DNA of 64,000 nucleotides from Planctomycetales bacterium 71-10 (GCA_001898385.1 MKTT01000103.1:27876-91875); one strand, 5' to 3'. Shown: positions 1 through 9,092, counted from the stretch's first letter. Notes: a model not told the origin generated them from the sequence alone. Numbers and translations: made by a program.

Positions 1-621
1 TCATGGCTGCTGGGGCGGCCCCACGGTGATCTTGAAAACGTCCGGGACGTGACGGTCGACGACGTGGCCGGGCAGCGCCACGCGGGCCTCCGCGATCATC
101 GACGCCGGCATCGCCACCCGCAGGAGCACGGCCGAGGCCGAGGCGTCCATCTCGACCGGCCCGTCGGCCGCCAGGCGCTCGACGATCAACTCGTCCTCGC
201 GGCCCGCCAGGAACTTCGCCATGGCGTCCTCGACGGCGAAGAGGCTGCTCCCGCCGAAAGCCTTCGAGAAGACCTGGAGCCTGCCGGCCTCGTCGCGCCG
301 GCATCGGACCCGGACGATGGCGTCGGACGGGGCACCCGACGAGGAGGTCGAGGAGCCCGAGCCGCCCCCGCCGGCGTGCGAGAAGATCATCGGATAGTTC
401 GCCGGGGCGTGCATCCGCCAGGCGAAGTGGAGCGGCTCGTCCGTATCCAGGCCGAGGAAGTAGACCTTCGTCGGGTTGACGACGGAGAGGTCCCCGGCCG
501 CGTGGGCCATCCGGCGGTAGCGCCCCTCCAGCCGGATCCGCTCCGCGCCGCTCCGCCACGCCAGCACGCCGCCGACGAGGATCGCCGCGAGCATGACCAG
601 GTTGAGGAGGCGGCGCGGCAT
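1..621 (-). CDS. Hypothetical single-span membrane protein
   Basis: The protein has 206 residues and is complete, with its stop at the window edge. I chose the ATG at 621 because the hydrophobic segment (residues about 6-22) then lies at the N-terminus; a longer frame starts at 684. The rest is soluble, with a Gly/Ser-rich linker near residues 85-96 and no motif I recognise, so it is probably a membrane-anchored extracytoplasmic protein. It lies 79 bp downstream of the sigma-thioredoxin fusion gene on the same strand and may be co-transcribed. The start of a degraded second copy of this gene is found on the other side of that sigma gene (4396-4500). Function unknown. Confidence 0.7.
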   Translation of the reverse strand: MPRRLLNLVMLAAILVGGVLAWRSGAERIRLEGRYRRMAHAAGDLSVVNPTKVYFLGLDTDEPLHFAWRMHAPANYPMIFSHAGGGGSGSSTSSSGAPSDAIVRVRCRRDEAGRLQVFSKAFGGSSLFAVEDAMAKFLAGREDELIVERLAADGPVEMDASASAVLLRVAMPASMIAEARVALPGHVVDRHVPDVFKITVGPPQQP

Positions 622-700
622 GGGCGGGCTCGCGATGGAGAAGGGGCCCGGCGACCATCTTATCGCCGGTGCGAGTCCTCGCAAGCGTCACCCGTCGGCC

Positions 701-3700
701 TCAGCGCGCACGCAGCGAATCCATCAGGCTCTCGACCTCGCCCGGCGTGATCCGGCCCGCGGTCTTCGCGATCATCGCGCGGAGGTGGCGCACGCCCTCC
801 ACGGACGACGGGAAGCCGACGTTGCCCAGGGGCCCGCGGCTGGTCGCCAGGACGGTGCCGTCGGGCTCCGTGATCGCGAACCAGGGGACGCCGTCGCCGG
901 GCTCGACGGGGAGGCCGGCGCGGGCCTCGTCCGCGCGGGCGTCCACGCCCGCCCAGATCCGGGCGACGACGTAGTCCTTCGCCAGGGCCTCGCGATGCTC
1001 CTCCATCCAGCGGGCGAGACGGAAGCAGGGGCCGCAGCGCGGGCCGTCCAGGACGACCCACACGCGGCGGCCGGTCCGCTTCGCCTCCTCGCGGGCCGCG
1101 GCCAGGACGGACGTCGCGTCGCGGGCCGGGAGGCGATGCCGCTTCAGGAACGCGGGGCCGGCGTCGGCCGCCTTCGGGTCGATCGGCCCGGCCGCGACCG
1201 TCTTCCCCTCGCCGTCCAGCGCGACCAGCACGAACTCGCCGGCCGCGGGGCTCGGCCAGCCGTGCGCGGCGATCGCCTCGGCGTCCCTCGCGACCTGCTC
1301 GGCGTCCAGGCGGACCGGGACGAAGGCCAGGACGTCGGGCGTCTGCTCGTCGTCCAGGATCGCGTCGGCCGCCCGCACGGCGTCGCCGTCGGCGCCCGTC
1401 AGGACGACCAGCACGCGCATCGGGGCGACCCGGGCGTTGCGGCATGCGGTTTCGATGCGCTTCGCGAGCGGTTCCGCCGGACGGGGCGCGGACGTGCCGG
1501 GGATCTGGAGCCTCAGCGTCTCGCCCTCGCGGGCCTCGCCCGGCTCCAGCAGGCGTTCGCGATCGAAGAGGAACAGGTCGGGCTCGCCGGGCTCGACCCG
1601 GTGCAAGAACCAGAGCGGGGTGTTCGACGGCGCGCCGTCGAATCGGAACCGCCCCTCGGCGTCGGTGGTGCGGGACAGGATCGGGGTGAAGTCCGTCTCG
1701 GCCACGCACAGGTCGAGCGTCCGGCCGGCCGCGGGGCGGCCCCGATCGTCGAGCAGCGTGCCGGCGTAGGAGCCGGTCGCGTGCAACGGGACGTCGCCGT
1801 CCGCCTCGGCCTTCGCGACGTAGCCGCTCATCCCGCGGGCCGGGTCGAGGACGAAGAGGGTGGCGGCGGGGGCGTCGAACTCGACCTCGAACGAGCCGTC
1901 GGGATGCACCTTCGGCGTCAGGGCCTTGGGGATCGATCTCCGCTCCACGGGCCGGGCCCACGCCCGGGCGACGAGGCTCGGCGACGGGACGAACGGCCTG
2001 TCATCGAGGGTCAGCCTCCCGGCGACATGCCGCGAGCCCTGCCAGGGGCGGTGGAACGCGACCTCCACCGGCTCGGCCGACGTCACCCGGACGGTCCGCG
2101 ATTCCGACCAATCGCCGGAGCTTATGCGGATCTCGACGTCTCCCTTGCCCAGGCCGCAACGGGCGAGGCCCCGGGCGTCGGTCGTCAGCCAGGCCCCCGG
2201 CCCGCCCCGGACGTCGCGCTGCTGCCCGGCGGCGTCGATGTAGCGGAAAGGGGTCTCCCCTTCGACCTGGATCCAGGCGCCGGCGACTGGCGCATGCTCC
2301 GGGCCGCGCGTCACCTTCACGACGACGGGCGTCGCAGGGTACGTCTTCATCACGATGTCCGCGGGCCTGTCCGAATCCCTGCCGAGAATCACGCCGGTCC
2401 AGGCGTCGCAGGCCCAGGCGGTGTCGACGATCCCCAGGATGAAACCGTGATCCGAGGGGACGCTCAGTCGGAACGTCCCGTCGCGGCGGGCCCGCGCGAA
2501 GGGCCTGGCCCCGTTGTTCTTCGGGCCGAAACCGAAGCCCGTCACGAGGATCCCGCGGGCGTCGGCCCCGTCGGGCATGACGAGGCGGCCTTGCACGACC
2601 CGCTCGCGGCGGGCGCGGACGACGGACAGGCCCTCGCGGATGTGGTCCCGCTCGACCTCGTCGACCTTCCACGCGGGGTCGTCGAAGTCGACCTCGACGT
2701 GCCCCAGGACCCCGCCCGGGGCCCAGGGGACGACGGCCTCGCCGTCGGGCCCGGTCGTGACGTGGGACGCCTCGACGTCGTTCGTGGCGATCCAGACGCC
2801 CCCTTCGACCTGGAACGAGGCCGCCAGGCGGACGCCGGCGACCGGCCTCCCCTTCTCATCGATCACGCGGACCCGGTGAGGCAGGGGAGGTCGGAGCGAG
2901 GCCGCGACCGTTCTCGGCGCGGGGCCGCGATCGCGCATCCGGACGTCGCCCCAGGCCCCCTGGGATGGGTGCCAAACCACGATCCGATCGAGGGGCGAGC
3001 CCGCGGGCAGCCGAAGCCTGGCGAGGCCGTCGCCCCCGGTCCGGCCCCGGACCTGGAACCCCGGGCCGGTGGCCACCACCTCCGCTCTTTCGACCGGACG
3101 CCCCTCGGCGCTGGCCGTCACGTCGCAGGCCGCCGTCGGCCGGAGGGCCAACTCCAGGGGCTCGGCCAGGACGGTTCGGGCCGAGTCGGGGGAGATTTCC
3201 TTCACCACCTGGGACGAGCCGTCGAGCGTGGCGGCGTGCAGGTTGCACGCGGAGGCGAACTCGTCCCGGACGCGGAACCGGCCCTCCGCGTCGGCGACGG
3301 CGACCTCGCGGGCCCCACGGTCGGAGTCGAACGCCCGGATGATCGCGCCCGCGGCGGGGGAGCCGTCGGGCATGCGGACGAAGCCCGTGGCCGTCAGCAG
3401 GCCGTCGGCGTCGTCGGGCTCGGCGGCGACGGGCGGGGCGGGGGCCTCCGGCCGGGCGGCCTGGTAGGCGTAGGCCGCCGTCGCCAGCCCCGCGGCGAGG
3501 GCCAGGGCGGCGGAGGCCGTCGCGATCGAATTGTGGACGAGCATGGTCCGCATCCCCTTCTTCATGAGGCCCCGCACGGCGGCCGGGACCGCACCGGACG
3601 CCAATGCCCGCGAGCCGGCGACCGCCAGGGCCAGTCGCGCCGTCGACATCGCCAGCGCGGCGGCCTGGACGGGCTCGGGGGCGGTCGCGAGGGCCGTCGC

Positions 3701-4321
3701 CACGGCCGCCGGGGCCAGGCCGCGGCGGAGCAGTCGGCCGCGGAGCTTCTCGCGCCCGCGGGCCAGCCGGCTCTGCACCGTCCCCACCGGCCAGCCCAAC
3801 CGCGCCGCGGCCTGGTGCTGGGTCAGGCCGTCCAGGTGGCAGAGGACCAGGGCCGACCGATATCGCTCCGGCAGCCGGCCCAACTCCTCATGGACCGCGG
3901 CGGTCAGGTCGTCGGGCGCGGCCGCGGCGACGGCGGCCGGCCGATCGCGCCCGGCGTGCTCCTCGTGCCGTCGCCTCCGCGCCGAGGCCGCCCGCGCGCT
4001 CGCGGCGACGTTGTGCGCCACGCCGTGCAGCCACGAGGCCAGCGACTCGCGGCGTCGGATCGAACCGGCCTTGATCGCCAGGATGAGGAACGTCGCCTGG
4101 AAGGCGTCCTCCGCCTCGTGGGGATCGCCCAGGACCGCCCGGCAGGCGCGCAGGACCATCGGTCCGTATCGGTCTACCAGCGCCGCGAAGGCGGGCTCGG
4201 CGTCGTCCCCGCGCGCCGCGAACCGCCCCAGCAGCTCCCCGTCCGTCATCCCGCCGATCGCCCCCGCTTCGAATAGCTCGCGGATCGATCGCAGGGCCGC
4301 CCCGCCCGTGTCGTTCGCCAA
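701..4321 (-). CDS. ECF sigma factor fused to CarboxypepD_reg-like repeats and a C-terminal thioredoxin domain
   Basis: The protein has 1,206 residues. Sigma-70 region 2 is at about 29-105 (DPHEAEDAFQATFLIL) and region 4 at about 143-197 (LTQHQAAARLGW, VGTVQSRLARGREKLR). An Ala-rich stretch leads to one trans-membrane helix at about 264-286. Outside the membrane follow several carboxypeptidase-regulatory-like beta-sandwich repeats (MPDGSPAAG, MPDGADARG, LLDDRGRPAAG), then a thioredoxin-like domain with CGPC at Cys1096/Cys1099. The TTG start is preferred over ATG 4249 because GGAGG lies 8 nt upstream and it keeps the N-terminal LRSIRELFEAG segment usual in planctomycete sigma factors of this kind. 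No anti-sigma gene is adjacent, so the extracytoplasmic part may itself sense a signal; that is inference. The domains are clear, but regulation and targets are not visible. Confidence 0.85.
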   Translation of the reverse strand: MANDTGGAALRSIRELFEAGAIGGMTDGELLGRFAARGDDAEPAFAALVDRYGPMVLRACRAVLGDPHEAEDAFQATFLILAIKAGSIRRRESLASWLHGVAHNVAASARAASARRRRHEEHAGRDRPAAVAAAAPDDLTAAVHEELGRLPERYRSALVLCHLDGLTQHQAAARLGWPVGTVQSRLARGREKLRGRLLRRGLAPAAVATALATAPEPVQAAALAMSTARLALAVAGSRALASGAVPAAVRGLMKKGMRTMLVHNSIATASAALALAAGLATAAYAYQAARPEAPAPPVAAEPDDADGLLTATGFVRMPDGSPAAGAIIRAFDSDRGAREVAVADAEGRFRVRDEFASACNLHAATLDGSSQVVKEISPDSARTVLAEPLELALRPTAACDVTASAEGRPVERAEVVATGPGFQVRGRTGGDGLARLRLPAGSPLDRIVVWHPSQGAWGDVRMRDRGPAPRTVAASLRPPLPHRVRVIDEKGRPVAGVRLAASFQVEGGVWIATNDVEASHVTTGPDGEAVVPWAPGGVLGHVEVDFDDPAWKVDEVERDHIREGLSVVRARRERVVQGRLVMPDGADARGILVTGFGFGPKNNGARPFARARRDGTFRLSVPSDHGFILGIVDTAWACDAWTGVILGRDSDRPADIVMKTYPATPVVVKVTRGPEHAPVAGAWIQVEGETPFRYIDAAGQQRDVRGGPGAWLTTDARGLARCGLGKGDVEIRISSGDWSESRTVRVTSAEPVEVAFHRPWQGSRHVAGRLTLDDRPFVPSPSLVARAWARPVERRSIPKALTPKVHPDGSFEVEFDAPAATLFVLDPARGMSGYVAKAEADGDVPLHATGSYAGTLLDDRGRPAAGRTLDLCVAETDFTPILSRTTDAEGRFRFDGAPSNTPLWFLHRVEPGEPDLFLFDRERLLEPGEAREGETLRLQIPGTSAPRPAEPLAKRIETACRNARVAPMRVLVVLTGADGDAVRAADAILDDEQTPDVLAFVPVRLDAEQVARDAEAIAAHGWPSPAAGEFVLVALDGEGKTVAAGPIDPKAADAGPAFLKRHRLPARDATSVLAAAREEAKRTGRRVWVVLDGPRCGPCFRLARWMEEHREALAKDYVVARIWAGVDARADEARAGLPVEPGDGVPWFAITEPDGTVLATSRGPLGNVGFPSSVEGVRHLRAMIAKTAGRITPGEVESLMDSLRAR

Positions 4322-4395
4322 GGGTCTCGCCTCCGGTCCCAGGTGGGTCGCTTCCACAACAGGGAAGACTCGCGCGACCGGCCGCCTATTCCGGA

Positions 4396-4500
4396 TTTCT
4401 CGGGATGCCGCCGCGGGGCGCGGGAGGATCGCGGCGAGCACGGCCAGGTCGAGGAGGCGATGCGGCATGGGCGGACACGGGCCCGGCGACCATCCTAATC
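4396..4500 (-). pseudogene. Degraded copy of the 5' end of the 1-621 membrane-protein gene
   Basis: On the minus strand an ATG at 4468 opens MPHRLLDLAVLAAIL, matching MPRRLLNLVMLAAIL at the start of the 1-621 gene. The upstream bases also match (GGTCGCCGGGCCC before both starts). Similarity stops after about 15 codons and the frame runs on into the sigma gene without a stop. It looks like what remains of a tandem sigma/membrane-protein duplication. An extended sigma start at 4468 is possible but has a poorer ribosome site than TTG 4321. Confidence 0.55.
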
Positions 4501-4663
4501 TGGGCCGCACGGCCTCGCCAGCGCCCCGGCGCCCCGCCCCCAGGGATCGGTCGAGACATCGACTCCCACGAGCCCGGTGGGGAAGACGTCCGGCGAGATC
4601 CGCCGGATTCCCCAGGCCCATCCCGCGGCGATGCTCGCGTATCGCCGCGGGGGGCGGGGCGGC

Positions 4664-4669
4664 TATACT
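4664..4669 (+). promoter_or_regulatory. Candidate -10 box before rluA-type gene
   Basis: TATACT (5 of 6 to TATAAT) stands out in an otherwise GC-only stretch 55 bp before the chosen start. No convincing -35 is seen 16-18 bp upstream. The rest of the 4322-4723 gap holds the degraded gene copy described above and nothing else I can name. Confidence 0.3.
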
Positions 4670-4723
4670 GGACGTTCCGATCCGACCCCCGCCCGCACGA
4701 TGAACGACGAAGGCCCGCCTCCC

Positions 4724-5656
4724 ATGCCCGAACGCCTCGACAAGCTCGTCGCCGAGCGCTTCCAGCTCTCCCGCCGCGCCGCGCGCGAGGCCGTCGAGCG
4801 CGGCCAGGTGGACGTGGGGGGGGAGCGGCAGGTCGACCCGGGGTTCGAGGTCGAGGCCGACGCGGCCGTGACGTTCGAGCCGAACCGGCCGAGGATCGGC
4901 ACGATCGACCGCCGGCTGAACGTGCTGTACGAGGACCGCGACATCCTGATCGTGGACAAGCCCGCCGGGCTCCTCGTCCAGCCGACCCCGGCGCGCGAGC
5001 GCGACACCCTGCTGGAGCGCGCGGGGCGGTATCAGATCCACAAGCGGGGCGTGAAGAAGCCGTACGTCGGGATCGTCCACCGGATCGACCAGCTCACGTC
5101 GGGCGTGATCCTGCTAGTGACGAACCCGCGCGCCCTGCGGCCGTTCCAGGACCTGTTCCGCACCCACACCATCGAGCGCGACTACCTCGCGGTGGTGGAG
5201 GGGGTCTACCTGACTCCCGAGGGCCGCATCGACCTGCCGCTGGTGGAGGACGCGGGCGACAACCGCCGGGGGGTCTCGCGCGACCCCGACCGCGGCGTCC
5301 CGGCGACGACCCACTTCCGCGTGGTCGAGAGCTACGGGACCGTGGCCAGCCTGATCGGCGTCCGCCTGGAGACGGGCCGGACCCACCAGATCCGCATCCA
5401 CCTGGCCGCCGTCGACCACGCGGTCGTCGGCGACCAGGTCTACGGCCGTCGCAACCGCCCCAAGTTCCCGATCAAGTTCCCCCGCCAGGCCCTCCACGCC
5501 GCGGCGCTGGGGTTCAACCACCCGATGTCCGGCAAGCCGATGCGCGTGGATGCGCCGCCGCCGGCCGACTTCACCGGCCTGGTCGACCAGCTGACGCACG
5601 ACTACGGCGCGGTGAAGACGGCCCCTACGGTCGTCGGCGACGCCATCCATCCCTGA
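4724..5656 (+). CDS. RluA-family 23S rRNA pseudouridine synthase
   Basis: The protein has 310 residues, normal for the RluA/RluD group. An S4 RNA-binding domain covers about 1-55 (LDKLVAERFQLSRRAAREAV). The synthase domain follows, with the catalytic motif HRIDQLTSGV (Asp122) and the RTHQIRIH motif near the C-terminus. It isomerises uridine to pseudouridine in rRNA; which position is modified cannot be read from sequence. Start ATG 4724 has GAAGG about 10 nt upstream; ATG 4700 in the same frame adds eight residues and lacks such a site. It is transcribed away from the sigma gene and followed after 19 bp by an unknown gene on the same strand. Confidence 0.9.
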   Translation: MPERLDKLVAERFQLSRRAAREAVERGQVDVGGERQVDPGFEVEADAAVTFEPNRPRIGTIDRRLNVLYEDRDILIVDKPAGLLVQPTPARERDTLLERAGRYQIHKRGVKKPYVGIVHRIDQLTSGVILLVTNPRALRPFQDLFRTHTIERDYLAVVEGVYLTPEGRIDLPLVEDAGDNRRGVSRDPDRGVPATTHFRVVESYGTVASLIGVRLETGRTHQIRIHLAAVDHAVVGDQVYGRRNRPKFPIKFPRQALHAAALGFNHPMSGKPMRVDAPPPADFTGLVDQLTHDYGAVKTAPTVVGDAIHP

Positions 5657-5675
5657 CCCGAGGACGGAGCACGCC

Positions 5676-6608
5676 ATGCCGCCGACCCCCTCGCGGGACG
5701 TAGAAGCCGAGCTGGAGGCGCTCGACGCCCGGCTGAACGAACTGCTCCCCCCGCGCTACCAGCACTGCTACAACGACGTGCCGCCGACCTCGATGGGCTC
5801 GGCGAAGCTGAAGTACGACGAGGACGGCCGCGTCGCCTGGGGCGAGATCTGGACGACGTATTGCGACCTGGCCATGGCCGGCGGCCCGCCGCACCGCGGC
5901 AAGCTGCTGGAGCCGCCGCCCGCCGAGGAGGTGGAGTCCGACCCCGCCCGCCACGCCGAGGTCGTCGCCGAGCTGGACCGCGCGATCGGCCTGACGACCG
6001 GGGCGGCGACGGTGCCGGGCTACGCCCCGGGCTGGCTCGGGATCCCCTGCGCCGCGGCCGACGAGGCGGCCTGGCTGCAATTCGCCGTCACGGCCGAGAA
6101 CGTCTCCGCGCGCCGTCGCGGGACGACGCTCCAACTCCCCGCCGGGCCCGGGTTCCGGCCGGAGAAGGAGATCAAGAACGTCGTGGTGGCGCTGTCCAAG
6201 TCCCTCCACTACTGGGACGGCCACCTGACCGACGCCCAGCAGAAGCTCGCCGAGCACGAGTCGTGGGATCCGGCGACCGCCGCCGAGGCCGCCGCCGACC
6301 CCGCCGCGCACGCCGAGGCGACGGCCGCGATCGAGGACGCCGCCCGCGCCGTCGGCCTGCCGATTTCGCCCCGGCGTTACGCCGGCTGGATCGGCGTGGA
6401 GACCGCCGACGAGGAGGCGGCCGTCTGGCTCCTCCGCGCCATCCTGGTGGGACGCGTCCCGGCGCGGCGAGAAGAGGAGGTCCTGTACCTCCCCGTGGTC
6501 GCGGGCCGCGGGCCCCGCGTCGCCGAGGTCTTCCGGGACGCCTGGGGCCTCTGGACGGCCCATTCCAACCGCCGGCCCGCGTGGAGGCCGTCGGGCCGGC
6601 GAGGGTGA
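5676..6608 (+). CDS. Conserved hypothetical protein with internal duplication
   Basis: The protein has 310 residues, is soluble and acidic, and has no signal peptide. Two stretches look like diverged copies: around residues 103-155 (AIGLTTGAATVPGYAPGWLG ... AWLQFAVTAENVSARRRG) and around 226-277 (AVGLPISPRRYAGWIGVETA ... VWLLRAILVGRVPARREE). A GAGGACGGAG ribosome site precedes the ATG. It follows the RluA-type gene closely and may share its transcript. I do not recognise the family and propose no function. Confidence 0.75.
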   Translation: MPPTPSRDVEAELEALDARLNELLPPRYQHCYNDVPPTSMGSAKLKYDEDGRVAWGEIWTTYCDLAMAGGPPHRGKLLEPPPAEEVESDPARHAEVVAELDRAIGLTTGAATVPGYAPGWLGIPCAAADEAAWLQFAVTAENVSARRRGTTLQLPAGPGFRPEKEIKNVVVALSKSLHYWDGHLTDAQQKLAEHESWDPATAAEAAADPAAHAEATAAIEDAARAVGLPISPRRYAGWIGVETADEEAAVWLLRAILVGRVPARREEEVLYLPVVAGRGPRVAEVFRDAWGLWTAHSNRRPAWRPSGRRG

Positions 6609-6624
6609 GCCTCGGCCGACTCGG

Positions 6625-7644
6625 TCAGTTCGCGCCCGCCCCTCCGGGCAGGTCGTCCGTGTCGATGAGGTGGGGCGCGACGCCCTCCGGCCGTTCGGCC
6701 GGCGGGACGACGAAGGCCGGGATGGTGTAGCCGGCGAGGACGATGGTGATGTTGTCCTTGCCGCCGGCCTGCATGGCCTTGTCCAGCAGGATCTCCGTCG
6801 TGCGCTTCGAGTCCTCGCGGCGGTTGAGGACCTCCAGGATGCCGGCGTCGTCGACCATGTCGTTGAGGCCGTCGCTGCACAGGAGGAGGCGGTCGCCGTC
6901 CTCCAGGCGGGTCCATCGGACGTCGGCCTGGATCTTGCCGCGATGGCCGCCGAGGTAGTTGGTCAGGGTGTTGCGGCGGGCGTGGGTGCGGACGTCCTCG
7001 GGCTTGATCTGGCCGGCGTCGGCGAGGGCCTGGGCGACGGTGTGGTCGCGGGTGAGCTGCTTCATCTCGCCGCGGCGCCAGAGGTAGGCGCGCGAGTCGC
7101 CGACGTGGATCAGGAACAGGTGCGCGCCGACGCTGTAGGCCAGGGTCAGCGTGGTCCCCATGCCGAAGAGGCGGCGGTCGGCCTCGCTCTTGACGGTCAG
7201 GCGGCGGTCGATCTCCTGGAAGTACATGCTCATCCGGTTGAGCAGCTCGCGGGCCTCCTTCTCGTTGATCTTGAAGCCCCACTTCACGGACTTGTCGGCC
7301 AGGCGGACGCCCGTGCTGATGGCCATCATGCTGGCCACGTCGCCGGCGTTCATGCCCCCCATGCCGTCGGCCACGACCATGCAGTATCCCGTCTCGCCGA
7401 CGTCGTGCGGGATCTCGCCGGCCGGGAGGTTGTCCATCAGGACCTCCATGTGCCGGGAGACCCGCGAGACCATGTAATGGTCCTCGTTCCGGTTCCGCAC
7501 CTTGCCGGGGTGGGAGGTCGCGGCCAGGTCGACCTTCACGGAGGTCGAGTGCGGCTCCCGCGGCGCGGGGCGGGTGGAGGAGCTGAGGGGGCTGACCAGG
7601 AACTCGAACTGCGAGGTCTCGATATTCACGGGCATCGCCGTCAT
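6625..7644 (-). CDS. PP2C-type serine/threonine protein phosphatase
   Basis: The protein has 339 residues, starting at an ATG with GGGGAG 8 nt upstream. The PPM/PP2C metal-binding motifs appear in order: RNRNEDHY (about 50-57), VADGMGG, GDSRAYL, CSDGLNDMV and GGKDNITIV. These are the aspartates that hold the two metal ions. The enzyme would remove phosphate from Ser/Thr residues, normally opposing Hanks-type kinases, which many planctomycetes have in large numbers; no kinase gene is adjacent. The 35-residue N-terminus before the domain is Ser/Pro-rich. There is no trans-membrane segment, so it is probably cytoplasmic. Confidence 0.93.
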   Translation of the reverse strand: MTAMPVNIETSQFEFLVSPLSSSTRPAPREPHSTSVKVDLAATSHPGKVRNRNEDHYMVSRVSRHMEVLMDNLPAGEIPHDVGETGYCMVVADGMGGMNAGDVASMMAISTGVRLADKSVKWGFKINEKEARELLNRMSMYFQEIDRRLTVKSEADRRLFGMGTTLTLAYSVGAHLFLIHVGDSRAYLWRRGEMKQLTRDHTVAQALADAGQIKPEDVRTHARRNTLTNYLGGHRGKIQADVRWTRLEDGDRLLLCSDGLNDMVDDAGILEVLNRREDSKRTTEILLDKAMQAGGKDNITIVLAGYTIPAFVVPPAERPEGVAPHLIDTDDLPGGAGAN

Positions 7645-7752
7645 GGAAGACGCTCCCCTGCGCCGGCCCCGGGATTCAGCGGCCTGGCCGAGTCCGGCCA
7701 CTCTGGCCAGCATACGTCAGCAACTCCGGGGCCGCGCGGGAATTCGCGGAAA

Positions 7753-8964
7753 TCACCCCGACGCCGATCGATCGCCCCGGCCGTCGCGATGGGAGCGGCG
7801 GAAGGCGCCGGGGGTCGTCCCCGTCGCCTTGCGGAACGCGGCGATCAGGTATTCGACGTGGGCGAAGCCGGAGCGGGGGGCGACGGCGTGGAGCGGGAGG
7901 TCGGTGTCGATCAGCAGCCGCTTGACCCGGCCGATCCGCATGGCGGCGATGGCGTCGTGCAGGGTGCCGCCGGTGGCGGCGCGGAAGCGGCGGTGCAGCG
8001 TGCTGCGCGAGACCCCCGCGCGCTCGGCCACGTCGTCGATCCCGAACCGTCGCGAGGCGTTCTCGCGGAGGAACCGCATGGCGTCGGCCACGACCGGGTC
8101 GGAGATCGCCGTCACGTCGCTCGACTGCCGGACCGCGATCCCCTTCGGCGGCACGGGCGCGGGTGCCGGCGGCCGGCGCTCGCCGGCCATGATCCGGCCG
8201 AGCAGGGCGGCGGCCTCGTAGCCGATCCGCCGGCAGTCCGGGATCACGCTGGAGAGGGGAGGGTGGGCCAGCTCGCAGGCGAGGATCTCGTCGTCCACGC
8301 CGACCACCGCCACCTCCTCCGGGACCGCCACGTCGGCCCGGCGGCAGGCGTCGAGCGCCTGCACGCCCCGGAAGTCGTTGCAGGCCATCAGGCCCATCGG
8401 CTTGGGCAGGCCGGACAGCCAGCGCGAGAACCGATCGACCTCGGCCTCCCACGCCGGCATCTGGTGGCCCCACGAGACGGCGTGGGCCGGCTCGTAGACC
8501 TCGCAGCGGCGGCCGGCGGCCTCGACGGCCCCGCGGAACGCCTCCAGCCGCAGCCGCGACCATTCGAACTGGGGGTAGCCGAAGTAGCCGAAGCGCTCGA
8601 AGCCCCGCTCCATCAGGTGGGCCGCCGCCAGGGCGCCGATGGCGTGCTGGTCGCTCTGCACGGTAGGCAGTCCGGATTGCGGCTCCTGGTCGTCCAGGTC
8701 GATCGTGGGGATCCCCGTCCCGCGGATCAGCTCGGAGAACTGCGGGTAGAGCGTGGTGATGATGCCGTCGCCGTCCCAGTCCTCCAGCCACGGCGGCGCG
8801 GGGTCCTGCATCGACCGGGGTTCGAAGAAGACCGTCCAGGGGCCGTTCTCGCGGACGTACTGCACGGTGCCGTGGAGGATCTCGCGGCCGTAGGCCATCG
8901 AGGTCTCGATGATGAGCGCGACGTGCGGCGGCCCCGCGCGTCGCCTGCGCCTCTTCCTCGCCAT
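7753..8964 (-). CDS. XylR-like transcriptional regulator (LacI-type sugar-binding + AraC DNA-binding)
   Basis: The protein has 403 residues from ATG 8964. Residues about 10-270 form a LacI/periplasmic-binding-protein-like ligand domain (VALIIETSMAYGREILHG, VAVVGVDDEILACELAHPPL). Residues about 285-385 form an AraC-type double helix-turn-helix (IDDVAERAGVSRSTLHRRFR; GFAHVEYLIAAFRKATGTTP). This is the architecture of E. coli XylR. The ligand is probably a sugar, but no sugar operon is adjacent, so the target is unknown. It is transcribed divergently from the DUF1559 gene across a roughly 300-bp region. Confidence 0.9.
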   Translation of the reverse strand: MARKRRRRRAGPPHVALIIETSMAYGREILHGTVQYVRENGPWTVFFEPRSMQDPAPPWLEDWDGDGIITTLYPQFSELIRGTGIPTIDLDDQEPQSGLPTVQSDQHAIGALAAAHLMERGFERFGYFGYPQFEWSRLRLEAFRGAVEAAGRRCEVYEPAHAVSWGHQMPAWEAEVDRFSRWLSGLPKPMGLMACNDFRGVQALDACRRADVAVPEEVAVVGVDDEILACELAHPPLSSVIPDCRRIGYEAAALLGRIMAGERRPPAPAPVPPKGIAVRQSSDVTAISDPVVADAMRFLRENASRRFGIDDVAERAGVSRSTLHRRFRAATGGTLHDAIAAMRIGRVKRLLIDTDLPLHAVAPRSGFAHVEYLIAAFRKATGTTPGAFRRSHRDGRGDRSASG

Positions 8965-9063
8965 CCCGCCCCCGATCCGCGCGGCGAGGTCGCCGCATTT
9001 CCTACATCCCCTCGCCGACGGCCCCCTCAAAAGCACCGGTCGACCGCCGCGTCGTGACACGAT

Positions 9064-9092
9064 TTCTTAGCCGAATTTGCATAAAAGTTCAA
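9064..9092 (-). promoter_or_regulatory. Candidate promoter for the XylR-like regulator
   Basis: On the minus strand TTGAAC (9087-9092), a 17-bp spacer and TAAGAA (9064-9069) lie in the AT-rich part of the divergent region 8965-9264. The hexamer matches are only moderate. The remaining part of that region (9093-9249) shows no second clear promoter. Confidence 0.3.

Noticed and set aside
593..4276. 1,227-codon plus-strand open frame
   Set aside because: It is antisense to the sigma-thioredoxin gene; the product is a low-complexity Arg/Gly/Pro/Ala string without domains, as expected in the complementary frame of GC-rich coding DNA. The same applies to the other long overlapping frames such as 6670-9057, 16138-17865, 23180-25660 and 44687-47461.
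4322..5080. Extension of the sigma protein upstream to 5080
   Set aside because: This part of the frame is antisense to the RluA-type gene. TTG 4321 with GGAGG 8 nt away fits the family's usual N-terminus.
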